Shown piece after piece: positions 7,348 to 16,299 of a stretch of 64,000 nucleotides of DNA. Numbering within the stretch: position 1 is the stretch's first letter; the number at the start of each line of letters is the position of its first letter. The notes under the pieces are model-generated. The model was given only the letters and a program-made list of their open reading frames with translations. It had not been told where the DNA came from and did no database searches. The position numbers and the translations under genes are program-made. Source of the stretch: Wenjunlia tyrosinilytica (GTDB lineage Bacteria; Actinomycetota; Actinomycetes; Streptomycetales; Streptomycetaceae); the NCBI RefSeq assembly GCF_014646055.1, contig NZ_BMMS01000032.1, positions 28,123 through 92,122 of the forward strand, in the 5' to 3' direction.

Positions 7348-9768
7348 TCAGCCGGTGGCTTCGACGGGTTGTTCGGCCCAGATCGTCTTGCCGCTCTGGC
7401 CGTAGCGGCATCCCCAACGGTGAGTCAACTGAGCGACGAGCAAAAGGCCGCGGCCTCCCTCGTCGGTTGCGCGAGCGCGCCGGAGGCGGGGCTGGGTGCT
7501 GCTCGGGTCGGTCACCTCGCAGATCAGCACGTCGTGACGGATCAGGCGCAGGCCCACCGGTCCACCCCCATAGCGGATGGCGTTGGTCACCAGCTCACTG
7601 ACGATGAGTTCGGTGGTGAAAGCCAGATGGTCCAGTCCCCAGGCGGCGAGTTGGCGGGTGACCGACTCCCGGGCTTCGGAGACCAACGCGGGATCGGCCT
7701 CGAAGTCCCAATGTGCGGTGGACTCGTCCGATATGGCGCGTGTGCGGGCCAGTAGGAGGGCCATGTCGTCCTGACGCGGTTGGACCGAGAAGTCGGCGAG
7801 CACTTCCCGTCCGACAGCAGCCAGGTCGCATTCCGGACGGCAGGAGGCGGTGAGCCGGTCGGCCAGACGGCGCATTCCCTCGTCGAGATCTTGACCGCTG
7901 TTCTCGATCAGGCCGTCGGTGTAGAGGGCGAAGACGCTGCCCGGCTCGATGTCGAATGTCAGGGTTTCATAGGGCATGCCGCCGACGGTGAGAGGCGGAC
8001 CGGTGGAGATGTCGAGGATCCGGGCGGTCCCGTCAGGCCGGACCACGATGGGCGGCGGATGGCCCGCACTGGCCAGGGAACAGCGGCCGGACACGGGGTC
8101 GTACACCGCGTACAGGCATGTGGCGCCCACCGCGTCCTGCTCGGCGGGCGACGCCTCCGCCGCGAGGCGCTGGACCAGGTCCGCAAGCCGGGCAAGCAGT
8201 TCCTCGGGCTCGAGTTCGAGGTCGGCCAGGGTCTGGATGGCCGCGCGCAGGCGGCCCATGCCGGCGCTCGCGTGCATGCCGTGGCCGACCACGTCGCCGA
8301 CGACGAGGGCGAGCCTCAGGGAGGGCAGAGACATGGCGTCGAACCAGTCGCCGCCGATCTCCGCTCCGCCACCAGCGGGCAGATAGGCGCCGGCGGTCTG
8401 CGCCGCCGGGGTGTCGGTCGTGGCCGGGGGCAGCAGGCGTTCCTGGAGTGCGACGGCCGCACGGTGCTCGCGCGTGTAGCGGCGGGCGTTGTCGATGGCG
8501 AGCGCAGCCCGCGAGGCGACGTCACTCAGAAGGTCGGAGTCCTGCTCGGTGAAGGGGTCGGACCTGTCGAGGCGAAAGACCGTCACGTTGCCGAGCAGAA
8601 AACCTCGTGCGTACAACGGTGCCGACATCACCGCGTGGAAGGACTCCGGCAGGAGGAGTTCGACAAGTCGCGGATCGCCCAGCTCCGCGATGAGGCCGTC
8701 GCGGCTGACAGTGACCGTTTTGCCGCGCTGGAGGCTGCGCAGCCGCGGATTGTCACGCAGCGGGGGCACCGCGTCGCCGATCTCGACGCCGGTCAGTGGC
8801 CTGTCGGCCGGCGCTATCGCGGCATGGACCAGGTGAAGATCTCCACCGCCCACCCATTTCAGGAGTTCCTCGCCGGTGAACACGGCCTGGGCCAGTGCGA
8901 CCACCGCGTGTTCTCCGAGGTCGGGCACCAGCACGTCTGCCAGGTCCTGGGCCGTGCGTCTGACCTCCAAGGAGCCCCCGACCCGCACAGCCGCCGCGCG
9001 GGCGAGCTCAAGATGCCGACGAGCCAGTATCTCCTGGGTGGTGTCGAAGAATATCGCCGCCACCCCGGTCGGACTCCCTCGCGCGTCCTCCAGCCGGAAG
9101 GCCGAAAGCGACAGACCCCACTGACGCGCGGCATCCTCCCGCAGATGCACCCAGTGCTCGCTCCGGACCACCGGTGTGCCCGTCTCCAGCACCTCGCGCA
9201 AGACCGACGCGATGGCCTCGGCGTCATCGGCGGCCAGCACGTCGTGCGGCAGGCCGCCGATCGGGATCGGGGGTCCGCCGAAGAGACCAGTCGTGCCGTT
9301 CGTCTGTGTGATGGTCATGTCTATGTCATGAAGGGCGATCCCTATCCGGTGCTGCGAGGACAGCGCCCGCAAGAGTGCGACTCCCCGCACCTGATCGGTG
9401 ACATGCTGTGTTGGCGCAGCCAGGACCAGAAAGCCGTCAGAGCCGTTCAGCGGCGTCGCCCGATACGTGACGTCTACGGTGGCGCTCGGGTTCAGCCGCA
9501 CCAGTACGCGCCCGGACGACGCCACCCCGGCCGCTGAGCCGGCGCAGGCTTCCGGGGCGGCGACCAGCAGTTCCCTCACGGAACGGCCGCACGCTTCGTC
9601 GGCGGGCATTCCGGTAAGGGCCGCAGCCGCATCACTCCACTGCAGGATGGAACCCCGGTGATCGAGTACGGCGACAGCCAGATCCTCGAAAGCGGATGGC
9701 GGGTCCTGGGCCCGAGGACTGACCATGTCCATCACCCGATCCACAGCTGATCGACCACTCCGCACCAT
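7348..9768 (-). CDS. PAS-GAF-PP2C (SpoIIE)-HATPase phosphatase/anti-sigma regulator
   Basis: A cytoplasmic protein of about 806 residues. Order: PAS-like segment (about 20-120), second PAS-like segment with 'FFDTTQEI' (about 130-260), GAF domain (about 270-430, ending 'AIDNARRYTREH'), then a SpoIIE/PP2C phosphatase opening 'ALQERLLPP'. Its metal-site motifs are 'GGDWFDA', 'VGDVVGHG' and 'QDDMALLLAR'. The last 130 residues are an RsbW-like ATPase with N-box 'ELIVSELVTNAIRYGG'. Such proteins control sigma-factor partner switching in response to small ligands. The start is set at MVRSGRS; a later methionine (MDMVSPR, 9732) is possible and the upstream frame extension is basic and low-complexity. 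It stands alone, with convergent and tandem neighbours unrelated. Confidence 0.9.
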   Translation of the reverse strand: MVRSGRSAVDRVMDMVSPRAQDPPSAFEDLAVAVLDHRGSILQWSDAAAALTGMPADEACGRSVRELLVAAPEACAGSAAGVASSGRVLVRLNPSATVDVTYRATPLNGSDGFLVLAAPTQHVTDQVRGVALLRALSSQHRIGIALHDIDMTITQTNGTTGLFGGPPIPIGGLPHDVLAADDAEAIASVLREVLETGTPVVRSEHWVHLREDAARQWGLSLSAFRLEDARGSPTGVAAIFFDTTQEILARRHLELARAAAVRVGGSLEVRRTAQDLADVLVPDLGEHAVVALAQAVFTGEELLKWVGGGDLHLVHAAIAPADRPLTGVEIGDAVPPLRDNPRLRSLQRGKTVTVSRDGLIAELGDPRLVELLLPESFHAVMSAPLYARGFLLGNVTVFRLDRSDPFTEQDSDLLSDVASRAALAIDNARRYTREHRAAVALQERLLPPATTDTPAAQTAGAYLPAGGGAEIGGDWFDAMSLPSLRLALVVGDVVGHGMHASAGMGRLRAAIQTLADLELEPEELLARLADLVQRLAAEASPAEQDAVGATCLYAVYDPVSGRCSLASAGHPPPIVVRPDGTARILDISTGPPLTVGGMPYETLTFDIEPGSVFALYTDGLIENSGQDLDEGMRRLADRLTASCRPECDLAAVGREVLADFSVQPRQDDMALLLARTRAISDESTAHWDFEADPALVSEARESVTRQLAAWGLDHLAFTTELIVSELVTNAIRYGGGPVGLRLIRHDVLICEVTDPSSTQPRLRRARATDEGGRGLLLVAQLTHRWGCRYGQSGKTIWAEQPVEATG

Positions 9769-10072
9769 TATCGGCCGCCTGCCAAGAAATCGCTGTTCAC
9801 AAGGATTCCGGGAGGCGGTACCCGCGCACGCCCCTCCCTGCTGTCGAGGTGCGTCGGCGGCTTCCCCGGCGAGGGCCGCCGCTCGACCGGGTTCTCGCGG
9901 CAGGCGCACCGGGCAGCGCGGTCGCTTTGAGGCTCCGCGCGCCCGCACCCCGTGAGTCCCGGCCGGGGATCAGAACCGCCCCGCACGCGCGGGAAGCCCG
10001 CGGTCGGCCATCCCCGTCGCACCGGCCGGGGGGGGGGCTGGTGCCGTGCGCTCCAGGACGAGCCGCAAGGTG
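9769..10072. other. Intergenic region without a gene
   Basis: About 300 bases between the VOC gene stop and the phosphatase start. Apart from the G-rich hairpin annotated separately, only antisense-type open frames are present and none looks like a protein. Confidence 0.5.
10019..10044. terminator. G-loop hairpin, candidate terminator of the VOC operon
   Basis: GCACCGGCC and GGCTGGTGC pair as a 9-base stem with one G-T, closed by a run of G. The whole G homopolymer is 10 bases (10028-10037). It lies about 30 bases past the stop of the last gene of the catabolic operon. There is no U tract, as is common in Streptomyces. Confidence 0.45.
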
Positions 10073-10531
10073 CTAGGTGATCTGTCCGGGCACCGCGGGT
10101 TGTTGCAGTTCCAGGAGGATGCCGTCGGGGTCGCGGAAGAAGACGACCTTGCCTCCCGCGTAGTGCCCGACCGTCATGTCAACGACCGGGCTGAGGAACT
10201 CCACGCCTTGTGCGGTGAGGTCGAGCACCATGTTGTCGATGTCGTCGACCTCGAAGCCGATCCGAGCGATTCCGAATCGGTGCGAGGACGCATCGGTGTG
10301 CAGGAGCTCAGGGGGTGAGACCGGTTCGATGAGTTCGATGATCTCGCCGCCCCCGCGGACGAGGGCGAGTTTGATGAGAACGTCATCGAGGGCGAACATC
10401 TGGTCGAGGAACGGGCCGCGGCGGTCGTCGTCCGCGCTGATCAGTTCGAATCCCAGGGTGCCGCAGTAGAAGTCCAAAGATCGTTGGATGTTGGTGACAA
10501 GCAGCACGGTGTGGTGGAAGTCGCGGATCAT
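10073..10531 (-). CDS. VOC superfamily (glyoxalase/epimerase-like) protein
   Basis: A 152-residue vicinal-oxygen-chelate protein. It opens 'FHHTVLLVTNIQRSLDFYCG' and ends 'VVFFRDPDGILLELQQ'; the metal-ligand pattern H...E...H...E of the fold is visible (FHHT early, ELIEP mid, HRFG, LLELQ late). It is the last gene of the operon, starting 10 bases after the hyuB stop with GAGG before the ATG. Next to an acyl-CoA mutase, a methylmalonyl-CoA-epimerase-type role is conceivable. The sequence alone only supports the VOC fold. Confidence 0.85.
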   Translation of the reverse strand: MIRDFHHTVLLVTNIQRSLDFYCGTLGFELISADDDRRGPFLDQMFALDDVLIKLALVRGGGEIIELIEPVSPPELLHTDASSHRFGIARIGFEVDDIDNMVLDLTAQGVEFLSPVVDMTVGHYAGGKVVFFRDPDGILLELQQPAVPGQIT

Positions 10532-10541
10532 CGTGGCCTCC

Positions 10542-12188
10542 TCAGGCGCTCTCGCGGGCGTGGAGGTCGGACAGGCCGGCCCGTTCGTCGAGGGCGCGGG
10601 AAGCGGCGTCGCGCTTTGCGGGGTCTCCGAACCCCCCGCCGCCGGGCATGCGGACCCAGATCCTGTCGCCTCGGACCAGGTCGACGTCCTGGTCCTTGGA
10701 CACGTGGTCAGGGGTATGGACTGTTCCGTCGGCGCGAAGGACACGGATAGCGGTCATCTGGCCGTCGCCGCCGCCGGCCAGGCCCTGGGGCGGGAACTTG
10801 CCGCGGTCGCCGAGGAAGGACGCCGTCGCGAGTTCTCCTTCGAACCGGATCAGGTATTCCGCGCCGAGGCCGCCGCGGTACTGGCCCTCCCCGCTTGAGC
10901 CGGCTCGCAGTTCGTAGCGTTCGAACCGGATGGGGTACCACTCTTCGAGTAGTTCGACCGGTGGGACCTTGGACATGGAGATCGTGGCGCAGGCGTTGTC
11001 CAGTCCGTCGCCTCCGTCCCAGGCCCCGTATCCGCCGCCTGCGAAGAAGTACATGATGTACTCCTTGCCGCCGTCGTGGCCGTGCAGTGTGAAGTTGGCC
11101 GAGGTGGAGCAGGCGCCGCCCTGTGAGAGGGAGGTGTCGGCCTGGCCGACTGCCGACATGACCGTGTCGATGATGCGAGCCGGGACCTCTGAGGCGCATC
11201 CGGATACGGGGGCGGGGTAGTTGGCGGCCAGGAACGTGCCCTCGGGGATGCGGATGTCGATGCGACGGAAGGTGCCGCTGTTGATCGGCAGTTCGGGGAA
11301 CAGGTGCATAAGAGCGATGAGGACCGACGAAGAGGAAGCTCCCGCGGGGGAGTTGAGCGGGCCGGCGCACTGAGGGCTGGAACCCTCGAAGCCGAACGCG
11401 AGCCGCTCGTCTTCGACGGTGAGGGTGCAGCGGATCTCCAGTGGGTCGTAGCCGATGCCGTCGTCGTCGAGGAAGTCGGAGGCCGTGTAGGTGCCGTTGG
11501 GGATGGAGCGGATCCGGGCGCGGGTGACGCGCTCCGCGTAGTCTGCCAGCTCGGCGCTCAGGGCGTGGAATCGTGGCAGGCCGTAGCGGCTGATCACTTC
11601 GTCCAGGCGGCGTCTGCCCACATCGAGTGCGCCGAGCTGGGCCAGCAGGTCGCCTTCGCGGTCCTCTGCCAGCCTGATGTTGGCCATGATCAGATCGATG
11701 ATGTTGCGGTCGAGCGTGCCGTTGCGGACGATGCGCGTGGGGCCCATCCGCAGTCCCTCTTCATGGATGGAGGTGGCCCGGGCACCGAACCCGCCGGGTG
11801 TCGCCCCGCCGATGTCGGCCCAGTGGGCGGTGTTCGCGAGGAAGCAGACCAGTTCGCCCTTGTAGTAGTAGGGGGCGATGATCCGCACGTCCATCAGGTG
11901 TGTGCCGCCGCGGTAGGGGTCGTTCATGATGTAGACATCGCCGTCGGCGTAGTCGTCCACCTCACGCAGGAACGCCTCGACGCTGTACTGCATGATGCCG
12001 ACGAAGATGGGCAGGCCGCGATGTCCCTGCGAGATGACTCCGCCGTCCCTCATGGCATAGATGCCGCAGGCGCGGTCGGTGGCTTCGGAGATGATCGGTG
12101 AGAAGGCGGCGCGCTCAAGAGTCACATCCATCTCCGAGCACAGTTGTTCGATTGCGCCGGAGAAGACGGCGAGTTCCGCGGCGTTCAT
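10542..12188 (-). CDS. hyuB: Hydantoinase B/oxoprolinase family protein
   Basis: A 548-residue HyuB-type subunit. It begins 'MNAAELAVFSGAIEQLCSEM' and contains 'ERAAFSPIISEATDRACGI', 'NDPYRGGTHLMDVRI', 'NTAHWADIGGATPGG' and the closing 'RIWVRMPGGGGFGDP', all typical of the family. HyuA/HyuB pairs form ATP-dependent enzymes that open hydantoins, 5-oxoproline or lactams, or (in the acetone and acetophenone carboxylase branch) carboxylate ketones. Its ATG overlaps the hyuA stop by four bases, so the two subunits are translationally coupled. Which substrate branch applies cannot be decided here. Confidence 0.93.
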   Translation of the reverse strand: MNAAELAVFSGAIEQLCSEMDVTLERAAFSPIISEATDRACGIYAMRDGGVISQGHRGLPIFVGIMQYSVEAFLREVDDYADGDVYIMNDPYRGGTHLMDVRIIAPYYYKGELVCFLANTAHWADIGGATPGGFGARATSIHEEGLRMGPTRIVRNGTLDRNIIDLIMANIRLAEDREGDLLAQLGALDVGRRRLDEVISRYGLPRFHALSAELADYAERVTRARIRSIPNGTYTASDFLDDDGIGYDPLEIRCTLTVEDERLAFGFEGSSPQCAGPLNSPAGASSSSVLIALMHLFPELPINSGTFRRIDIRIPEGTFLAANYPAPVSGCASEVPARIIDTVMSAVGQADTSLSQGGACSTSANFTLHGHDGGKEYIMYFFAGGGYGAWDGGDGLDNACATISMSKVPPVELLEEWYPIRFERYELRAGSSGEGQYRGGLGAEYLIRFEGELATASFLGDRGKFPPQGLAGGGDGQMTAIRVLRADGTVHTPDHVSKDQDVDLVRGDRIWVRMPGGGGFGDPAKRDAASRALDERAGLSDLHARESA

Positions 12189-14221
12189 GAGTTCACCTCG
12201 ATGATGATGTGTCCGGCCTCGACGACCTGCGCTCGGGTGCCGCTCGGAACGGTGATGGATGCGTCGACGGCGCTGATGGAGGCCGGACCAACGATCGTGT
12301 CGCCCTCGGCCAAGGCCGGCCGCCAGTACTTCGCGTCGGGCGGCGGCCGCAGGTCGGTGGGGGGTGCGGCGTCGCGCAGGGTCCAGCCCTCGGCGCCGCG
12401 TCGCTTGCAGCGTGCCTGGAGCCGGACGCTGCGCAGCGTGATGGGTGCGTCAGGGATCAGGCCACCGAAGTGGAGGCGGTACTCGTTGAGGAATGCGGTG
12501 CGCAGGTCGTGTGCGGTCACCCCGATCGGCGCTTGGACGTGCAGGGTGTGAGTCTGGCGTTCGAACTGGCACTCGTACAGGGCTTGGAGTTCCACCTCCA
12601 TGCCTTCGAAGCCGCTCAGTTCGGTGCTCAGCTGCGCGGCTTTGGGCGTGAGGGCGGCAGCCACCGTGTCGGCGTCGAAGCCGTCCAATGAGGTGCGGAC
12701 GCTGACGATGGCATCGAGTGCGTAGTCGGCGACGAGCGCGCCGTAGGCGCAGAGCAGTCCGGGGAAGGCGGGGACGACCACGCGACGGATTCCGAGCTCC
12801 TGTGCGATCTCGGCCGCGTGCAGAGCTCCGGCGCCGCCGTAGGCGACGAGGGCGTAGTCCTTGGGGTCCCGGCCGCGTCGCACGGTCAGATCGCGGACGC
12901 AGGCTGCCATCTGGGCGACGACGACGCGGATGACGGCGTCGGCCAGAGCGTCTGGCGTCGGGAACGCCGCGACGAGTCCGGGCTGGTGGGTGCGGACGAC
13001 GTCCCAGATTTCGTCCGGGGTCAGCGCGGGGCGCATACCGGTGCCCAGGGACAGTGCTTTGAGGCGTCCGGCCAGGACGTTGGCGTCGGTGACGGTCAGG
13101 TGGGTGCCGCCGCGGCCGTACCAGATGGGGCCGGGCACCGCGCCTGCCGAAGCGGGCCCGACGCGGAGCATGCCGCCCTCGTCGAGGTAGGCGATGGATC
13201 CGCCACCAGCGCCGATGGTCCGGATGTCCAGGGTGGGGATCTTGATGGGGACGTTGTACTCGAGGTCGAGTTCGTTGGTGACGACGGGTTGTCCGCCTTC
13301 GATGATTCCGACGTCGAAACTGGTTCCGCCCATGTCGCAGGTGATGGCGTCGGAGGCGTTCAGCTCGCGCAGGACCCGTCTGGCGCCGGTCATTCCGGCG
13401 GCGGGGCCGCTGATGACGGAGCGGATGGGGAAGCCGGCGTCACCGCCGACCGGGATGGTACCGCCGTTGCCCTGCATGACGCGTACCCGGGCGTGGGGGG
13501 CGATGGGCTCGAGCGACCGGACGAGCTCGTCCAGGTAGCGGTTCAGCAGGGGGTCGACGTAGGCGTTGAGGACTGTCGCCACGGTGCGTTCGAACTCGCC
13601 GCTCTCCGGAAGGATGTCGGCCGAGGCGCAGATGGTGGTGCGGGGCAGCTCCTGGGAGAGGATGCGCACGACCTGGTCCTCGTGGTCGCGGTTGGCGTAG
13701 GAGTGGAGCAGTACCACGGCGATGGCGTCGATGTCTTCGGCACGGATCCGCGCAGCGATCCGACGGACCTGGTCCGGGTCGATCGGCTCGATTTCCGTGC
13801 CGTGGCGGTCGAGGCGGCCGTCGATCTCGTAGCGCCACCAACGGGGTACGTGCGGTTGGAAGTGGCCGCGCAGGCCGTAGACGTTGGGGCGGGTGCGGCG
13901 GCCGAGTTGCAGCACATCGCGGAACCCCTTGTTGGTGATCACCGCCGTGCGGCTGCCTTTGCGTTCCAGGATCGCGTTGGTGGCCACTGTGGTCCCGTGA
14001 ACCACTTCGGTGATGTGGTGCCAGCCGTCCTCGGGGACCGCGGTGGTCACGCCTGAGGTCAGGGCGCGAGCTTGGTTGTCCGGTGTGGTGGGGACCTTGA
14101 CGATGCGTGGTGTGTGGCCGTCCCGCCAGGCGATCAGGTCGGTGAAGGTGCCGCCGACGTCGCCGCCCACGTACCAGGCCGAGGGGTCGGGTGTCGTTGT
14201 GGAAGTGCCGGTTTCAGTCAC
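12185..14221 (-). CDS. hyuA: Hydantoinase A/oxoprolinase family protein
   Basis: A 678-residue HyuA-type subunit with an actin-like ATPase core. 'VGGDVGGTFTDLIAW' at about 18-32 is the phosphate-binding motif; 'TTVATNAILERKGSRTAVIT' and 'ITCDMGGTSFDVGII' are the other nucleotide-site signatures. The partner HyuB follows with a 4-base overlap. The start is a GTG preceded by AAGGAG. Together with the aminotransferase and importer in the upstream operon this fits breakdown of a cyclic amide or imide, though the ketone carboxylase branch cannot be excluded. Confidence 0.93.
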   Translation of the reverse strand: MTETGTSTTTPDPSAWYVGGDVGGTFTDLIAWRDGHTPRIVKVPTTPDNQARALTSGVTTAVPEDGWHHITEVVHGTTVATNAILERKGSRTAVITNKGFRDVLQLGRRTRPNVYGLRGHFQPHVPRWWRYEIDGRLDRHGTEIEPIDPDQVRRIAARIRAEDIDAIAVVLLHSYANRDHEDQVVRILSQELPRTTICASADILPESGEFERTVATVLNAYVDPLLNRYLDELVRSLEPIAPHARVRVMQGNGGTIPVGGDAGFPIRSVISGPAAGMTGARRVLRELNASDAITCDMGGTSFDVGIIEGGQPVVTNELDLEYNVPIKIPTLDIRTIGAGGGSIAYLDEGGMLRVGPASAGAVPGPIWYGRGGTHLTVTDANVLAGRLKALSLGTGMRPALTPDEIWDVVRTHQPGLVAAFPTPDALADAVIRVVVAQMAACVRDLTVRRGRDPKDYALVAYGGAGALHAAEIAQELGIRRVVVPAFPGLLCAYGALVADYALDAIVSVRTSLDGFDADTVAAALTPKAAQLSTELSGFEGMEVELQALYECQFERQTHTLHVQAPIGVTAHDLRTAFLNEYRLHFGGLIPDAPITLRSVRLQARCKRRGAEGWTLRDAAPPTDLRPPPDAKYWRPALAEGDTIVGPASISAVDASITVPSGTRAQVVEAGHIIIEVNS

Positions 14222-14257
14222 GGGAGTCTCCTTGCTCGGTAGTCGGGGCAGGCGCGC

Positions 14258-15022
14258 TCACCGGGCGAGGAAGCCTCCGTCAACGGCCAGGCAGTGGCCG
14301 GTGACGAAGGAGGCGCGGTCGCTGGAGAGCCAGACGACTGCTTCGGCGACCTCGTCGGGCTGGCCGAGCCGGTTCATCGGGTGCAGGGCGTTGTAGTCGG
14401 CTTCGCTGACTTGGCCCGAGGCGATGGTCCGGTCGATGAGTTCTGTACGGATGGCTCCCGGGGACACGGCGTTGACCCGAATGCCGCGGGTGGCGTAGTC
14501 GATGGCGGCGGAGCGGGTCAGGCCGGCGGTGCCGTGCTTGGCGGCGGTGTAGGCCGGGACGTTGGGCATGGAGACTTCGGCGAGCACCGATGCGGTGTTG
14601 ACGATGCTGCCGCCGCCGTTGCGGAGCATCTGGGAGATCTCTTGGCGCATGCACAGCCAGGTGCCGCGCAGGTCGGTGCCCAGGACCCGGTCCCACTCGT
14701 CGGACAGGAGGTCGTGGGCCGGTTTCATGGCGTCTTCGACTCCGGCGTTGTTGTGCGCGCAGTCCAGTCGGCCGAAGTGCTCCACTACCTGGGTGATCAG
14801 CCGCGTCACTGACCGCTCGTCGGCGATGTCGGCGGTGAAGGGTGCGCAGGTTCCGCCGTCTGCGGTGATCAGGTCAGCGGTGGCGGTGGCCGTTTCCGGG
14901 TTGATGTCGCAGACGGCGACCTGGGCGCCCTCGCGGGCGAACGCGCGGGCACTGGCCCGCCCGATGCCGGCGCCTGCGCCGGTGACCAGCGCAACTTTTC
15001 CGGCGACGAGCCCGTTGCTCAT
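14258..15022 (-). CDS. SDR family oxidoreductase
   Basis: A 254-residue classical short-chain dehydrogenase. It has the cofactor motif GAGAGIG near residue 15, 'NNAG' in the fourth strand region, the catalytic Ser in 'SIVNTASV' and the YxxxK in 'YTAAKHGTAGL'. An acidic residue after strand 2 (VCDINPE) favours NAD(H). It lies between the thiolase and hyuA in the same operon, so a 3-hydroxyacyl-CoA or hydroxy-intermediate dehydrogenase role is plausible. The start is MSNGLVAGK, preceded by GGGAGC. Confidence 0.9.
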   Translation of the reverse strand: MSNGLVAGKVALVTGAGAGIGRASARAFAREGAQVAVCDINPETATATADLITADGGTCAPFTADIADERSVTRLITQVVEHFGRLDCAHNNAGVEDAMKPAHDLLSDEWDRVLGTDLRGTWLCMRQEISQMLRNGGGSIVNTASVLAEVSMPNVPAYTAAKHGTAGLTRSAAIDYATRGIRVNAVSPGAIRTELIDRTIASGQVSEADYNALHPMNRLGQPDEVAEAVVWLSSDRASFVTGHCLAVDGGFLAR

Positions 15023-15099
15023 ACTTGCTCCCGTTCGGCTCACTGCGGTCCGTCGGCGGTCGGGTCCGCCGGTCGGCATGGGGCGGGGGTGGAGGGCGT

Positions 15100-16299
15100 T
15101 CAGCCTTCGACGCGGATGACGGTGGCTTCGGCTTCACCGACTCCGCCGCACAGGGTGACCAGTGCGGTGCCACCACCGCGGCGCCGAAGCTCAAACGCCG
15201 CAGTCATGACCAGGCGTGCCGCTGTGGCACCGGTGGGGTGCCCGATGGCGATCGCGCCGCCGTTGACGTTGGTCTTGGTGCGCAGCTCGCGGGCCCGGGC
15301 GGGGTCGTGGTCGCCGAGGACCAGTGTGGTGACCAGGGGCACCGCTGCGAACGCTTCATTGATTTCGATGAGGTCGATGTCATCGATGCCAAGTCCGGCC
15401 CGGTGGAGCGCCTTGCGGGCCGCGGTGGCCGGGATGGAGGCGATGTTCGCCGGAGGGCCTGATGCCTGTGCGGTACTGAGCACCTGGGCGAGCTCGTCGT
15501 GGCCACCGGCGCGGGCCCGTTGTCGGGTGCTGAGGACGAGCGCGGAGGCTCCGGTGCTCAGTCCCGGGGCGTTGCCCGCGGTGACGGTCGCGCTGCCGTA
15601 GACCGTGCCCAGGGACGCGAGCGTCTCCATGGAGGCCTGCGGCCGATGGGCCTCGTCGGCCTCGATGCCGGTGTGGCCGCCATGGGGCAACTCATACGAC
15701 GTGATGTGCAGCTCGTCCTCCAGGTGCCCCTTGGCCAGCGCCTCCGCGTAACGGACGTGGCTGCGCAGGGCCCAGGCGTCTTGTTCCTCCCGTCCGACGC
15801 CGTACTTCTGGGCTTCCTCCGCGGCTTGAACGGCTCGCGGGACTCCGGTGTGGGGGCAGCTGATGACCAGCTGGTCCACCACAGTGACGTCGCCCAGCCG
15901 AGTGCCCCAGCGCATGCCGTGCAGGAAGTAGGGGACCAGGCCCAGGTTCTCGGCGCCGCCGGCGACCGCCACCGTGGACTCGCCCAGCAGCAGACCGCGC
16001 CGGGCGATGGTCAGCGCGGCCAGGGAGGAGCAGCAGGCCCGGTCGACGGTGAAGGAGTTGCGGTCCTCGGGGATGCCGGCCCGAAGCTGGATCTGACGGG
16101 CCAATGAGCGGTCCGAGCCGGGGAAGTTCACCCCGATGGCCACCTCGTCGACGTCTTCGGGGGCCACGCGCGCGCGGCGTAGGGCTTCGGCGACGGTCGC
16201 GCCGCCCAGGGCCGGGACGACGACGTCGCGCAGTGCCCCGTCGAAGCGGGCGAAGGGGGTCCGTGCGGCCCCCAGGACGACGATGGAATCAGTTGACAC
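15100..16299 (-). CDS. Thiolase (acetyl-CoA acyltransferase family)
   Basis: A 399-residue thiolase. The acyl-enzyme cysteine lies in 'VDRACCSSLAALTIA' (near residue 92). 'EINEAFAA', 'GGAIAIGHPTGATAARL' and 'LCGGVGEAEAT' supply the catalytic Asn/His and the second Cys. It would release acetyl-CoA or propionyl-CoA at the end of the pathway begun by the ligase and mutase. The GTG start, preceded by GGAAGG, overlaps the ligase stop by 11 bases. The catalytic set looks intact. Confidence 0.92.
   Translation of the reverse strand: MSTDSIVVLGAARTPFARFDGALRDVVVPALGGATVAEALRRARVAPEDVDEVAIGVNFPGSDRSLARQIQLRAGIPEDRNSFTVDRACCSSLAALTIARRGLLLGESTVAVAGGAENLGLVPYFLHGMRWGTRLGDVTVVDQLVISCPHTGVPRAVQAAEEAQKYGVGREEQDAWALRSHVRYAEALAKGHLEDELHITSYELPHGGHTGIEADEAHRPQASMETLASLGTVYGSATVTAGNAPGLSTGASALVLSTRQRARAGGHDELAQVLSTAQASGPPANIASIPATAARKALHRAGLGIDDIDLIEINEAFAAVPLVTTLVLGDHDPARARELRTKTNVNGGAIAIGHPTGATAARLVMTAAFELRRRGGGTALVTLCGGVGEAEATVIRVEG

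Noticed and set aside
7780..9537. Plus-strand open frame of 585 residues
   Set aside because: Antisense shadow of the PAS-GAF-PP2C phosphatase, with no family motifs.
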